Positions 25,469-34,055 of a stretch of 64,000 nucleotides of DNA are shown here, piece after piece (position 1 is the stretch's first letter; each line of letters starts with the position of its first letter). The notes beneath the pieces are model-generated. The model searched no databases, was not told the origin of the DNA, and saw only the letters and a list, made by a program, of their open reading frames with translations. Made by a program: the position numbers and the translations under genes. Location: the NCBI RefSeq assembly GCF_015191005.1, contig NZ_CP040442.1, forward strand, positions 124,001 through 188,000. Direction: 5' to 3'. The stretch is from Kaistella flava (ex Peng et al. 2021). GTDB lineage: Bacteria; Bacteroidota; Bacteroidia; Flavobacteriales; Weeksellaceae.

Positions 25469-26227
25469 ATGAAAAAATTCTATTCTTTATTCGCAGCTGT
25501 AATTTTGGCTGCAAGTGTTAATGCACAAACTACAACTACTGTTTTCAGTGCAGATTTTGATGATGTAGTTGGTACTGGAGGTAACGATGGTTCATGGAGT
25601 GGTACAGTTGCCGGTTCAGCAGCGACTGCAACTGGTGGATTTGTATATGATAATATGTACAAAGGTGATAAATGTCTTAAAGGAGGTACGAGTAGTAAAG
25701 CGGGTTCACTAACGACTCCTGTATTAGCTAATTTGTCTGGTGTTGCAACTCTAACTTTCCGAGCAGGAGCTTGGGTTGGCAGTAGTGAAAAATTAACCTT
25801 AAATGTTTCGATTATTGGTGGAGGATCTTTAGATATAACTTCAGTTACTTTAGTTAAAGGTGAATTTAGTACTTACACGGTTGAAATTACTGGAGGTACT
25901 TCATCTAGTAAATTGGTATTTGCGGCAGCAGTTGCATCAAATAATAGATTCTTCATTGATGAGATTTTAGTTACAGCACCAACTCAAGCAGTAGTTGATG
26001 TAAACGCAACTAAAGTAAACTTGGTTAAAAATACAGTTGTCGGAAATACATTGATGTTTGCTGGAAAAGCAGACGTTCAAATCTTAAACATGAATGGTCA
26101 AGTTGTAAAAACTGCATCTGTTAATGAAAATACGTCATTAGACGTTGCAACTTTAGCAAAAGGAATGTATGTTGTAACTGCAATCGTAAATGGAAAAGCT
26201 GTTACTGAGAAAATTATTAAAAAATAA
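25469..26227 (+). CDS. T9SS type A sorting domain protein (cargo 1)
   Basis: 252-residue secreted protein. The signal peptide KKFYSLFAAVILAASVNAQ is followed by a beta-rich, Gly/Ser/Thr-rich domain (residues 20-170, ADFDDVVGTGGNDGSWSG..., jelly-roll-like) and a C-terminal T9SS type A domain (VQILNMNGQVVKTASVNEN ... LAKGMYVVTAIVNGKAVTEKIIKK). It should cross the outer membrane through the type IX secretion system and be anchored or released at the surface. The binding target is unknown. The next gene encodes a paralogous C-terminus. Confidence 0.9.
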   Translation: MKKFYSLFAAVILAASVNAQTTTTVFSADFDDVVGTGGNDGSWSGTVAGSAATATGGFVYDNMYKGDKCLKGGTSSKAGSLTTPVLANLSGVATLTFRAGAWVGSSEKLTLNVSIIGGGSLDITSVTLVKGEFSTYTVEITGGTSSSKLVFAAAVASNNRFFIDEILVTAPTQAVVDVNATKVNLVKNTVVGNTLMFAGKADVQILNMNGQVVKTASVNENTSLDVATLAKGMYVVTAIVNGKAVTEKIIKK

Positions 26228-26243
26228 TTTTTATAAATAAACT

Positions 26244-26279
26244 AAAAGAAGGTTATTAGAAATGGTAATCTTCTTTTAA
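26244..26279 (+). terminator. Terminator after T9SS cargo 1
   Basis: Fourteen-bp stem including G-U pairs, AAAAGAAGGTTATT (26244-26257) with GGTAATCTTCTTTT (26264-26277), loop AGAAAT. Confidence 0.75.
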
Positions 26280-26324
26280 AACATGATTTATATTTCGTTA
26301 CTTTTTTGTTGAAAAACAATTTCG

Positions 26325-26332
26325 TAAATTTG
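26325..26332 (+). promoter_or_regulatory. -7 box of the second T9SS cargo gene
   Basis: TAAATTTG (TAnnTTTG) with TTTG at 26305-26308, spacer 16 bp, slightly short. Leader about 35 nt to the ATG at 26373. This gives the second cargo gene its own promoter downstream of a terminator. Confidence 0.6.
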
Positions 26333-26372
26333 CTTTACTAAAAAAAATCATAAACAATTAAATTTCAATACA

Positions 26373-27137
26373 ATGAAAAAAATCTTTACAATTTTAGCGA
26401 TTTCAGCTTTAGCTATTACAGCACAAGCTCAAACAACTTTTAACTACATTTTAAACAACCAAGGTTTTGCAAACGCACAAGCAATTACCACTGGTGATAT
26501 TGTAGCAGGAAAAATTACTTACGAAGCATTGAAAAATGGAGCAAGTAATGCACCTTCTTTTTACACTGCAGGTGGAGGAACTTTAAGAATGTACTCAGAA
26601 AATGCAACTGGAAATGGTAACTCTTTTTCTGTAAAAGCAGTAGGTACTGCAAAAATTACTTCTGTAAAAATCAAAACTTCTGGATTAGTGGGTACTGATA
26701 ATTATGCTCCATCAACTGCAATTGTTAGTGTAGATGGTGTTGTTGTACCAACGGTATATGATCCAGCTGATTTGACTGGTACTTATTTGATTACTGCAGC
26801 TACGCCAGCATCTACTATTACTATTAAAAATGGTCAGACAGGAACTTCGGCACAAATTAGAATTTTATCAGTTGAAGTTACTTATAATCCTAATCTTGCA
26901 GTTGGTGATGTTAAAGCAACTAAAGCAAACTTAGTTAAAAATACGGTTGTTACTAATGAAATTATCTTCGGAGAAGCTTCTAAAGTATCTGTATTTAACA
27001 TGAATGGTCAAGTAGTAAAAACTGCTGATGCAACTGAAAACTCTAGACTTAACGTTTCTGAATTACCAAAAGGAATGTACCTTGTTTCTGGTACAGTTAA
27101 CGGTAAAGCAGTTTCTCAAAAAATTATCAAGAAGTAA
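26373..27137 (+). CDS. T9SS type A sorting domain protein (cargo 2)
   Basis: 254-residue secreted protein with signal peptide KKIFTILAISALAITAQAQ, a beta-sandwich-like central domain containing repeated T/S-rich strands (YEALKNGASNAPSFYTAGGG; SVKAVGTAKITSVKIKTSG), and a C-terminal type A T9SS domain closely matching that of the preceding gene (ATKxNLVKNTVV..., NMNGQVVKTA, KGMY.V, VNGKAV..KIIKK). The central domains differ more, so the pair looks like an old tandem duplication with a kept export tail and diverged cargo. Function is unknown. Confidence 0.9.
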   Translation: MKKIFTILAISALAITAQAQTTFNYILNNQGFANAQAITTGDIVAGKITYEALKNGASNAPSFYTAGGGTLRMYSENATGNGNSFSVKAVGTAKITSVKIKTSGLVGTDNYAPSTAIVSVDGVVVPTVYDPADLTGTYLITAATPASTITIKNGQTGTSAQIRILSVEVTYNPNLAVGDVKATKANLVKNTVVTNEIIFGEASKVSVFNMNGQVVKTADATENSRLNVSELPKGMYLVSGTVNGKAVSQKIIKK

Positions 27138-27158
27138 TATTCTTTTTAATCAAATATG

Positions 27159-27190
27159 AAAAGCGATTCCAATTGGGATCGCTTTTTTTA
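27159..27190 (+). terminator. Terminator after T9SS cargo 2
   Basis: AAAAGCGATTCC (27159-27170), loop AATT, GGGATCGCTTTT (27175-27186), one G-U pair, then TTTA. Confidence 0.85.
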
Positions 27191-27329
27191 TGGTGTTAGT
27201 AACAATATTTTAGTTTTTGTACAATATAATTTCCGAAAGAAATCTTGATTTCTTAATGGTTAAGTTCTAAATAGTGAAATTTGTGAAAAAATATTGGTGC
27301 TATTTGTGTTAAATAAGTTCATCAATTTT

Positions 27330-30155
27330 TTAAAACCAACCTCTTCTAAAATAACTCGTAACCGCATTGAAATTTAAAACCAAGGTAAATCGTATTCGTT
27401 GTCCGTAATCCTTAAATGAAGGTTCAAATCCTAATGAACTTTGAATAGGGAAATAAACTTCCAGGAAATCTGGAATCACTTTTACTTTCACGCCCGAATC
27501 CCAAATGAATTGCACGCCCAGATTTTTGTTTTTGTAAACACCTGCATCTGCATAAACATTAAACCATCGCCAAACGTGAGAATCAACATTTGCAGACGTG
27601 ATCCATTGGTTTGCGGTCGTTCCTAAATAAGATTTAAAACCTCCTTCGGCTACAATTAACTGCTGTGCAAATAATCCAGAAGTCGCACTCTGTCCCAATA
27701 ATCCATAAGAAAAAGCATAATTGGAAACGCGTGAAATACCATAATCAAAAAGATTATTTTTGGTATTGTTGGTGATAAAGTAGCCACCAAAAAGTCGCAT
27801 GCTGATTTTTTTGTCCTTCGCAAATTCCCATCGATAAAAGAATTCCGTAGAAATTTTTTGAAAATCTTCCATCCACTGGAAATTGGCGTTGAACGATTTT
27901 TCATGAATTAAAGAACGGTCAGAATAACTATATCCTAAATTCCACAAATTATATTTTCCGTATTCATTTAGGTTTGTTTTGATCGGATCCAAATCTTTCT
28001 CCAAATAATTATACGTAAAACCAATATTTCTACGAATGTCAGATCTCGGATCTTTCGTGAAATTAATACCTACAAACGTAGCGATTTTCCGATAAGTCAA
28101 ATCGTAGTCATAATGAAAATGAGAGGCAGAAACTCCAAAATCTAAACTCCGATAAAAGCTATTTGCGGGTTGAAAAGAATAAGCTACGCCGCCAGAACCT
28201 GCCAATTGTCCGGTACCGGAACTAAAATACGGCGTAAATGAATATTGAAATTTTCTGTCAAATAAAGAAGCATTCTTAAAATTTAAGCCAAATAAAACCT
28301 TATCATAAGCATTGAAATTTAATCGAGGATTTACATAAATCTCGTTGTATTCTGGATTAGGAATATCTTTAAAAACTTTAAGTTTTATTTTTTTTCTGTT
28401 TGAGAAAAATCCTTCCGTATATAAATAGTTGTCTCGAAAGTTTTTCTCAGGGAAAATATAACCGTCATTAATAATGATTTTCTCTGCGTTCGACTGAGGA
28501 ATATTATAAACTACGGTTTCTTTTGAGTCATCAGTATCGAACCAAAAAGTCTCTTTTTGACCTGATTCTTCTTCGGTTTCCAGTTTAAAAGGAATTCTTT
28601 GGTGGGTGTTTTTCGAGACTTTCACTTGAAAGTTGTCACCGTTTTTAGTAAACCTTTTCAGTTTAAAATTCACTCGGTTTTTCTGCTGAATAAAACTTTC
28701 TAAAAAGTCAGATGAATATCCAGATGCCAAAGAAAGCTCGTCTAAAAACACTTTTTGATCTGCAGGTTTTCCAGAATATTGAGTTAAATAATTGATCAAA
28801 AAATCATCGAAATTTTCCTGACCCATTTTCTCCGCGATAAATGAAAAAAGACTACCTGTTTCAAAATGGCTAATCGCAGTAGCATTGAAATTACTTAACT
28901 TTTCAAAAGGCTCATTAATTTTTTGATCCAAATTCTGCGTAACCATGTATTGATAGGCAAGTCCGTATCTTTCGCTTAGTTCCAGTTTAGAAATCCGCAT
29001 GAATTTTAACGGTTTTACACCAAAATACTTTAGCTCATCCGGCAAATCTCCCAAGAGTTTTCTGTTCTTATAATAGCGGTCGATATATTGAATTTCCAAA
29101 TAAGTTTGAAGCCCATTCATCAGCCAATGATCTTTGCTCTTATCAAAAATAACAGCTCTTTGAACAATCGCGTTTGACAAAATGCTAAAATAATTAAGGT
29201 CAGTTTTTTCGGTATCTTTAAAAAGTTGATAATGAAATTTCCAAAAATTGAGGTCATCAATTCCAACAAAATCTTCGTCTTTTTTAAATTTTTCGGTAAT
29301 GAAAATTTTCGTCGGAAGATTCCCAATTTTATTTTTAATGAAATGAAGTTGCAACGGAAGATAAAACTCCAGATTTTGTTTTTCAGTTATTGTTAAAGGA
29401 TAACCGAAATCGATTTCAATGTTTTGACCATCAATTTGCGTCGTAATTTGATCATTACTTTTGGTGGAAATTATAAATTCTGGATCTTTATTGAGTTTAC
29501 CTTCAAAAGAATTTGACTGAACTTTGTTCAAATTACTTGCAGCAAAATAACTTGGCGGAAGTTCAAACTTTACATTCCAATAATTGCCAGGACTTTGATT
29601 TTCTTCAATATTTAGATAATGTTTCGGTTTCTGATTATCATTTTCGAAGCGATCAGGAACAATGAAAAAATATTTTAATGAGAATTCTTGCTCGCCGACT
29701 CCATAACCCGTGAATCTTTTGTTAGGAATATGAAGAATATATTTTAAAGATATTTTGACGTTTTTTCCTGGTTTTAATTCTTGAGAAAGAGGGAAGTAAA
29801 TATTTTCATCATCGCCGGAAAGATATTCCCAGTCCGCAGATCCGATTTTAATTTGTACTTCCTCAGTTTTTCCTAATTGTTCATTTTTCGCAAAATACAT
29901 TTCATTCTTTCGGTCCTGTAATAATCGGGAAAGAAGAGGTGTGTTTCTATTTTGGTAGGCCGAAATCCAATTGAGTAATTTTATTTTTTTTAGAGGTAAA
30001 TCGGTGTTATTGTAGTAAATTATTTCTTGATTTACTGAAATTAGATTGCTGTTTTCAGTTATTTTCGCAGATATGTTGATGGTATCTTGTTGAGCGGAAA
30101 TCTCAACAAAAATTAGAAGAAATAATAGGGCTGTGGAATATCTTTTCATTTTCAA
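27330..30155 (-). CDS. M1-peptidase-like protein lacking zinc motif, with C-terminal barrel
   Basis: 941 residues with a signal peptide (YSTALLFLLIFVEISAQ). The N-terminal beta-domain (residues 25-250) and the following helical part resemble M1 aminopeptidases; DHWLMNGLQTYLEIQYIDRYY near residue 345 corresponds to the M1 W-L-N-E-G-x-A-x-Y-x-E helix. The Glu there is replaced (M-N-G), and the preceding helix reads NAIVQRAVIF where H-E-x-x-H is expected. From about residue 600 (PNPEYNEIYVNPRLNFNAYDKVLFGLNF) the sequence turns into beta-barrel strands, ending YFRRGWF. It is probably a non-catalytic surface or periplasmic module tethered to an outer-membrane barrel. Confidence 0.75.
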   Translation of the reverse strand: MKMKRYSTALLFLLIFVEISAQQDTINISAKITENSNLISVNQEIIYYNNTDLPLKKIKLLNWISAYQNRNTPLLSRLLQDRKNEMYFAKNEQLGKTEEVQIKIGSADWEYLSGDDENIYFPLSQELKPGKNVKISLKYILHIPNKRFTGYGVGEQEFSLKYFFIVPDRFENDNQKPKHYLNIEENQSPGNYWNVKFELPPSYFAASNLNKVQSNSFEGKLNKDPEFIISTKSNDQITTQIDGQNIEIDFGYPLTITEKQNLEFYLPLQLHFIKNKIGNLPTKIFITEKFKKDEDFVGIDDLNFWKFHYQLFKDTEKTDLNYFSILSNAIVQRAVIFDKSKDHWLMNGLQTYLEIQYIDRYYKNRKLLGDLPDELKYFGVKPLKFMRISKLELSERYGLAYQYMVTQNLDQKINEPFEKLSNFNATAISHFETGSLFSFIAEKMGQENFDDFLINYLTQYSGKPADQKVFLDELSLASGYSSDFLESFIQQKNRVNFKLKRFTKNGDNFQVKVSKNTHQRIPFKLETEEESGQKETFWFDTDDSKETVVYNIPQSNAEKIIINDGYIFPEKNFRDNYLYTEGFFSNRKKIKLKVFKDIPNPEYNEIYVNPRLNFNAYDKVLFGLNFKNASLFDRKFQYSFTPYFSSGTGQLAGSGGVAYSFQPANSFYRSLDFGVSASHFHYDYDLTYRKIATFVGINFTKDPRSDIRRNIGFTYNYLEKDLDPIKTNLNEYGKYNLWNLGYSYSDRSLIHEKSFNANFQWMEDFQKISTEFFYRWEFAKDKKISMRLFGGYFITNNTKNNLFDYGISRVSNYAFSYGLLGQSATSGLFAQQLIVAEGGFKSYLGTTANQWITSANVDSHVWRWFNVYADAGVYKNKNLGVQFIWDSGVKVKVIPDFLEVYFPIQSSLGFEPSFKDYGQRIRFTLVLNFNAVTSYFRRGWF

Positions 30156-30222
30156 ACGTAGCTCAAATATAACGATGTTTTTTAAAAATTAGTGTTATTT
30201 TTCAGTATTTAGAAATATTAAC

Positions 30223-30230
30223 TAATTTTG
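30223..30230 (+). promoter_or_regulatory. -7 box of the DUF4846 gene
   Basis: TAATTTTG (TAnnTTTG), 25 bp upstream of the preferred TTG start at 30255. Confidence 0.45.
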
Positions 30231-30254
30231 ATTAACATTTAAATATTGTGCCAT

Positions 30255-31100
30255 TTGAAACGGTTTGCTGTATTACTTTTGTTGTTTTATTTTCAACATC
30301 TATTTTCCCAAGTAATTGAGACTACCGCACCATTGATAATTGATGAATCTCGGTCAACAATTCGTACGCGTTTTATTCCGCCCAAAGGATTTTATTGGAT
30401 AAATGAAGAACCCGGAAGTTTCAGTCAATTTCTCAATAATTTTCCGCTTCATCCACCTAATTTTCCGGTCAGAGATTTTACCGGAGTTCCTATAGAGCAG
30501 CAGCAACATCATATTGCGCTCTTAAAAATTGATGTGGGTGTTAAAAATTTGCAGCAATGCGCAGATGCGTGGATTCGTCTCTACGCTGAATATTTATGGA
30601 TCAACCAAAGGTTTGATGAAATCGGATTCGAATTTACAAGCTCGCAATTTTTCACCTGGAACGATTTTAAAAAAGGAATAAGAACGAAAGAACTCAATAA
30701 AAAAGTAAGTTTCATAAAAACTGAAAAAGAAGATAATTCTTACGAAAATTTTCAAAAATATTTAGAAGTTATTTTTAGATATGCCGGCACCATTTCCTTG
30801 GATCGGGAATCGATTCCTATTAAAAATAATGCTGCCATTAAAACTGGTGATTTTCTTATAAAACCCGGAAGTCCTGGTCATTCCGTGATTATTGTTGGTG
30901 TTGCCAGAAATTTAGCTGGAAAGAAATTATATTTATTGGCCGAGAGTTTTATGCCAGCACAGGATATTCATGTTTTAGTGAATCATCAAAATCCGCAACT
31001 TTCGCCTTGGTATGAACTCGATGTTGGTGCACCGGAAACGACTACTGCAAAATATATTTTCAAACCAACTTCTATTAAAAGATTTCATGCTTTAAGGTGA
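30255..31100 (+). CDS. DUF4846 family secreted protein
   Basis: About 281 residues, secreted, with signal peptide KRFAVLLLLFYFQHLFSQ. DUF4846 members are conserved in Bacteroidota with unknown function. Visible parts are RFIPPKGFYWI, FSQFLNNFPLHPPNFPV, ALLKIDVGVKNLQQCADAWIRLYAEYLW, GFEFTSSQFFTWNDFKKG and the C-terminal DFLIKPGSPGHSVIIVGVA ... YLLAESFMPAQDIHVLVN ... PWYELD, which looks like a cysteine/histidine-hydrolase-like barrel with a conserved G-H-S. The TTG at 30255 gives a standard Lys-Arg signal start; a TTG nine bases earlier adds only M-C-H. Divergent from the M1-like gene across about 100 bp. Confidence 0.85.
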   Translation: MKRFAVLLLLFYFQHLFSQVIETTAPLIIDESRSTIRTRFIPPKGFYWINEEPGSFSQFLNNFPLHPPNFPVRDFTGVPIEQQQHHIALLKIDVGVKNLQQCADAWIRLYAEYLWINQRFDEIGFEFTSSQFFTWNDFKKGIRTKELNKKVSFIKTEKEDNSYENFQKYLEVIFRYAGTISLDRESIPIKNNAAIKTGDFLIKPGSPGHSVIIVGVARNLAGKKLYLLAESFMPAQDIHVLVNHQNPQLSPWYELDVGAPETTTAKYIFKPTSIKRFHALR

Positions 31101-31185
31101 AATTTACTTTGGTAAATAGATGTCGTCATCTTTTTCAATTAAAGAATACGATGAATAAATACGGTCGTTATTTGCGAAGAAGTTT

Positions 31186-31193
31186 TAGTTTTG
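31186..31193 (+). promoter_or_regulatory. -7 box of the MFS gene
   Basis: TAGTTTTG (TAnnTTTG). It overlaps a possible TTG start at 31191, which supports the ATG at 31227. Confidence 0.45.
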
Positions 31194-31226
31194 CAGTTCT
31201 TTAAAAATAGTACTTTCCAACTTTCC

Positions 31227-32390
31227 ATGAAAAATAAATTACCTAATTCGTTACTTTATCTTTTGAGCGTTTCAGCCGGTTTGGTTGTGGCGAATTTATA
31301 CTACAATCAGCCTTTGCTTCATGATATTGCCTCAAGCCTTCAGGTCAAAGATGCTGAAGTGAGCAATGTCGCGCTTTCTACTCAGATTGGTTATGCTTTG
31401 GGTTTGTTGTTTATTATTCCGCTGGGTGATAAAGTCAGTAATCTAAAAATCATTAGACTGAATTTTTTAATTCTCGTTCTTTCCCTTATGGGAGCGGCAC
31501 TTTCACAGTCTTTACCTCTATTAATTTTCAGTAGTTTTTTAATTGGGTTCACTTCTACACTTCCACAACTATTTGTGCCAATGGTTGCCCATCTGAGTAG
31601 TGATGAAGGACGTGGACGGGCAATCGGAATTGTAATGAGCGGATTACTAATCGGAATTTTGGGAAGTAGAGTTCTGAGTGGTTTGGTTGGTGAATATTTT
31701 GGCTGGCGCAGTGTGTTTTTTGGCGCAGCCGGTTTAATGACCATGCTTTTCTTTTTGTTAAATGCTAAACTACCAGTTATTCAACCAAAATTTGGCGAGA
31801 GTTATGCGAAATTAATGAAATCGCTTTGGTTTTATTTTAAAACAGAACCGACTTTGAGATTGGCAACTTTGCGTGGTGCTTTGGCTTTTGGAAGTTTAAG
31901 TGCGTTCTGGACCACCTTTGTTTTCCTAATGCAAGATTCTTTTGGCTACGGAAGTGCAGTTGCGGGTGGATTTGGTTTGTTTGGAATCGCTGGAGCGCTC
32001 GGTGCAACCGTTGTGGGAAAATTGAATAACCGTGTTAAAAAAAGTAAACTTATAATCTTTGGTACCATATTAATCATTGCATCGTGGTTGATATTTTTAG
32101 TTTCGCCACATTCAATTATTGGATTAATCATCGGAGTGGTGCTGATTGATTTAGGAGTACAAGGCGTTCATATCACCAACCAGAATATAGTTTTTTCTAA
32201 AAATACAGAAGCCAGAAACCGAGTGAACACCATTTATATGGTTGGGTTTTTCATCGGTGGAGCGGCAGGAACCAGTTTCGGTTCGCTTGCTTGGAATTAC
32301 TTTGGATGGACTGGAGTTTCCGTGGTAGGCTTAGTATTCTCGGGAATTATTTTGATCGTTCAATTGTTGACGAATAAGAAAACGATTTAA
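31227..32390 (+). CDS. Major facilitator superfamily transporter
   Basis: 387-residue inner-membrane protein with twelve predicted helices, in the 12-TM drug:H+ antiporter group. SLLYLLSVSAGLVVANLYYNQPLLHDIAS is a recognised start for YdhP/AraJ-like MFS exporters. The loop 2-3 motif is GLLFIIPLGDKVSNLKIIRLN (G-D-K-x-x-x-x-x-x motif A), and the loop 4-5 region is GRGRAIGIVMSGLLIGILGSRVLSG (motif C-like). The substrate is unknown. The start at 31227 is preferred because an upstream TTG at 31191 lies in the -7 box. It converges on the GreA/B gene, with a repeat hairpin between. Confidence 0.93.
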   Translation: MKNKLPNSLLYLLSVSAGLVVANLYYNQPLLHDIASSLQVKDAEVSNVALSTQIGYALGLLFIIPLGDKVSNLKIIRLNFLILVLSLMGAALSQSLPLLIFSSFLIGFTSTLPQLFVPMVAHLSSDEGRGRAIGIVMSGLLIGILGSRVLSGLVGEYFGWRSVFFGAAGLMTMLFFLLNAKLPVIQPKFGESYAKLMKSLWFYFKTEPTLRLATLRGALAFGSLSAFWTTFVFLMQDSFGYGSAVAGGFGLFGIAGALGATVVGKLNNRVKKSKLIIFGTILIIASWLIFLVSPHSIIGLIIGVVLIDLGVQGVHITNQNIVFSKNTEARNRVNTIYMVGFFIGGAAGTSFGSLAWNYFGWTGVSVVGLVFSGIILIVQLLTNKKTI

Positions 32391-32410
32391 ATTGTTGTGA
32401 AAAATTATCT

Positions 32411-32482
32411 CGCAGATTTTGCAGATGACGCAGATTTAAAATTGTACGCAAAAAAATCTGCTTAATCTGCAAAATCTGCAGG
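32411..32482. repeat. CGCAGAT palindromic repeat, family C, copy 1
   Basis: Left arm CGCAGATTTTGCAGATGACG and right arm ending AATCTGCAAAATCTGCAG form a long imperfect hairpin. It lies between two convergent genes, where a bidirectional terminator would be expected. A second copy is at 36115-36183. Confidence 0.75.
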
Positions 32483-32504
32483 AGTAGAAAATGATTGAGT
32501 TTTC

Positions 32505-33005
32505 TCAATACTCAATACTCAATATTTTAAAAATATTTTTCTTCTCACCCAAGTTTAAAATAGCTTGTTCACCAATCTTTTTATGCAACAATGCTTTCGC
32601 TAAAGGAGTAATAAATGATATTTTCTTTTTTGAAATATTAGCTTCGTCAACACCAACCAGCTGGAAAGTTTGCGTTGAGTTATTTTCTACATTTTTAAAA
32701 GTGACCGTTGCACCAATATGAATTTCATCTTGTGGCAATTTCTTTGGATCGATGATTTTCGCTGAGGTAATTCTCTCATTCAATAACTGAAGTTTCGCAT
32801 TGATATGATTAAAAGAAATTCGGTATTCTTTCTCTTGCGATGGATCTAAATTGTCCTGTTCTTTAAGAAGAATTTCTTTTTCTTCCAGTAAAGAATTCAT
32901 TCCATTTTGGGTGACGAAATTTTCGGTTCCAATTGGTAAATCGGCTCTGGGCGGAACTATTGGAACTTCTTCCTGATCATCTTCTTTTACAAATCCTCTG
33001 CTCAT
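32505..33005 (-). CDS. GreA/GreB-family transcription elongation factor homologue
   Basis: 166 residues. The C-terminal half (from IHIGATVTFKNVENNSTQTFQLVGVDEANISKKKISFITPLAKALLHKKIGEQAIL) is a clear GreA/B C-terminal FKBP-like domain, including S-F-I-T-P-L-A-x-A-L-L and G-x-x-A. The N-terminus has a helical hairpin (NSLLEEKEILLKEQDNLDPSQEKEYRISFNHINAKLQLLNERI) that would enter the RNA polymerase secondary channel, but the tip lacks the two acidic residues seen together in GreA/B, so cleavage activity is uncertain. It begins with a Bacteroidota-type extension (SRGFVKEDDQEEVPIVPPR). Confidence 0.85.
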   Translation of the reverse strand: MSRGFVKEDDQEEVPIVPPRADLPIGTENFVTQNGMNSLLEEKEILLKEQDNLDPSQEKEYRISFNHINAKLQLLNERITSAKIIDPKKLPQDEIHIGATVTFKNVENNSTQTFQLVGVDEANISKKKISFITPLAKALLHKKIGEQAILNLGEKKNIFKILSIEY

Positions 33006-33069
33006 AATTTAAATTTAAGTAGAATTAATGCAATTTCCAGACCTTGTTTTTTAGAGTTATAAAATTAAA

Positions 33070-33103
33070 CAAAAACTTCCAGAACGAAAAGTTCCGGAAG
33101 TTT
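33070..33103 (-). terminator. Terminator after the FrnE-type gene
   Basis: AAACTTCCAGAAC (33073-33085) pairs with GTTCCGGAAGTTT (33091-33103), one mismatch, with a T-rich tract on the minus strand. Confidence 0.75.
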
Positions 33104-33126
33104 CTTTAAATTATTTCGTCGGATTA

Positions 33127-33831
33127 TTAATCACAATTTCCATCAACATCACAGCTTTCGCCGCCGTAGATGATTTGTAAACCTTTGTCTCCGGCAGAAA
33201 ATTCCTTCCAAGAACTTTCTAAAACATCTGTAAATGCTGCGGGAGGTTGCGCTCCTGAAACTCCATATTTATCATTAATAACAAAAAACGGAACGCCGCT
33301 GATGCCCATTTGTTGAGCCAACATCATATCGCGCGTTACTTCCATTCCAAGATCGTCTGAAACTAAAGCTTCTTTTATTTCGTCTTCGTTTAAAGAAACC
33401 GATTTTCCAATTTCAATTAAAGTCGCTTCATCATCAATGTTTTTTCCATCGATAAGTTGCGCTTTAAATAAAGCTTCTTCAGTTTCGTTGGCTAGATTTT
33501 TCGTCGCAGCCAATTGTAGTAAAAGATGCGCTCTGTAGGAATTAGCAACTTTCTGGTGGTCGAAATTAAAATCAATTCCGGCTGCTTTTCCAGCTTTGTA
33601 AACGTGTTCATACATTTCTTTGGCTTGGTCCACAGAAACTCCTTTTGCTTCAGAAAAATACTGCAAAGAACTTATCTCCGGTTGTGTTTTCAAGTTTGGA
33701 TCAAGTTGAAAACTATGCCAGGTTACTTCAATTTTATCTTTGTCTGGAAACTGTTCCAAAGCTTTTTCAAAATTCTTTTTTCCAACATAACAAAACGGAC
33801 AACGAATGTCACTCCAAATATCTACTTTCAT
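33127..33831 (-). CDS. FrnE-type DsbA-family oxidoreductase
   Basis: 234-residue cytosolic protein of the DsbA superfamily, FrnE/2-hydroxychromene isomerase-like group. The thioredoxin active site is C11-P-F-C14 in VDIWSDIRCPFCYVGKKNFE. The helical insertion has ANSYRAHLLLQLAATKNL, and the cis-Pro loop GISGVPFFVINDKYGVSGAQPP is canonical. There is no signal peptide. It probably handles thiol-disulfide exchange on cytosolic substrates under oxidative stress. A Cys pair at the very C-terminus (GGESCDVDGNCD) is unusual and could act as a second redox or metal site. Confidence 0.93.
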   Translation of the reverse strand: MKVDIWSDIRCPFCYVGKKNFEKALEQFPDKDKIEVTWHSFQLDPNLKTQPEISSLQYFSEAKGVSVDQAKEMYEHVYKAGKAAGIDFNFDHQKVANSYRAHLLLQLAATKNLANETEEALFKAQLIDGKNIDDEATLIEIGKSVSLNEDEIKEALVSDDLGMEVTRDMMLAQQMGISGVPFFVINDKYGVSGAQPPAAFTDVLESSWKEFSAGDKGLQIIYGGESCDVDGNCD

Positions 33832-33958
33832 AACTTTTTATTTTTAAGAATAACAAAGATACAAATCTTAAAATCCATTGTTCTTGACTTATGATATAAA
33901 CCGCGTCAGTGTTTTTTAATAACTTACATTCAATTAATAAATGCAACGGTTAATAAAA

Positions 33959-34008
33959 GACTGCTGGGATAGCTTCTGTTCCTAGGAACAGAAGCTATCC
34001 CAGCAGTC
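33959..34008. repeat. 50-bp perfect palindrome inside the IS
   Basis: Twenty-five-bp arms with no loop, centred on CCTAGG; left arm begins GACTGCTGGGATAGC and the right arm ends GCTATCCCAGCAGTC. It lies between the left inverted repeat and the transposase start at 34056. As RNA it would be a strong hairpin; it may block readthrough transcription into the transposase gene. Confidence 0.9.
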
Positions 34009-34025
34009 GGCGAAAAATTTCATCT

Positions 34026-34033
34026 TATCTTTG
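34026..34033 (+). promoter_or_regulatory. -7 box of the IS30 transposase gene
   Basis: TATCTTTG (TAnnTTTG), 22 bp upstream of the ATG at 34056 and just after the palindrome. Confidence 0.5.
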
Positions 34034-34055
34034 GGTTGCAAAACTCTAAAAACAG

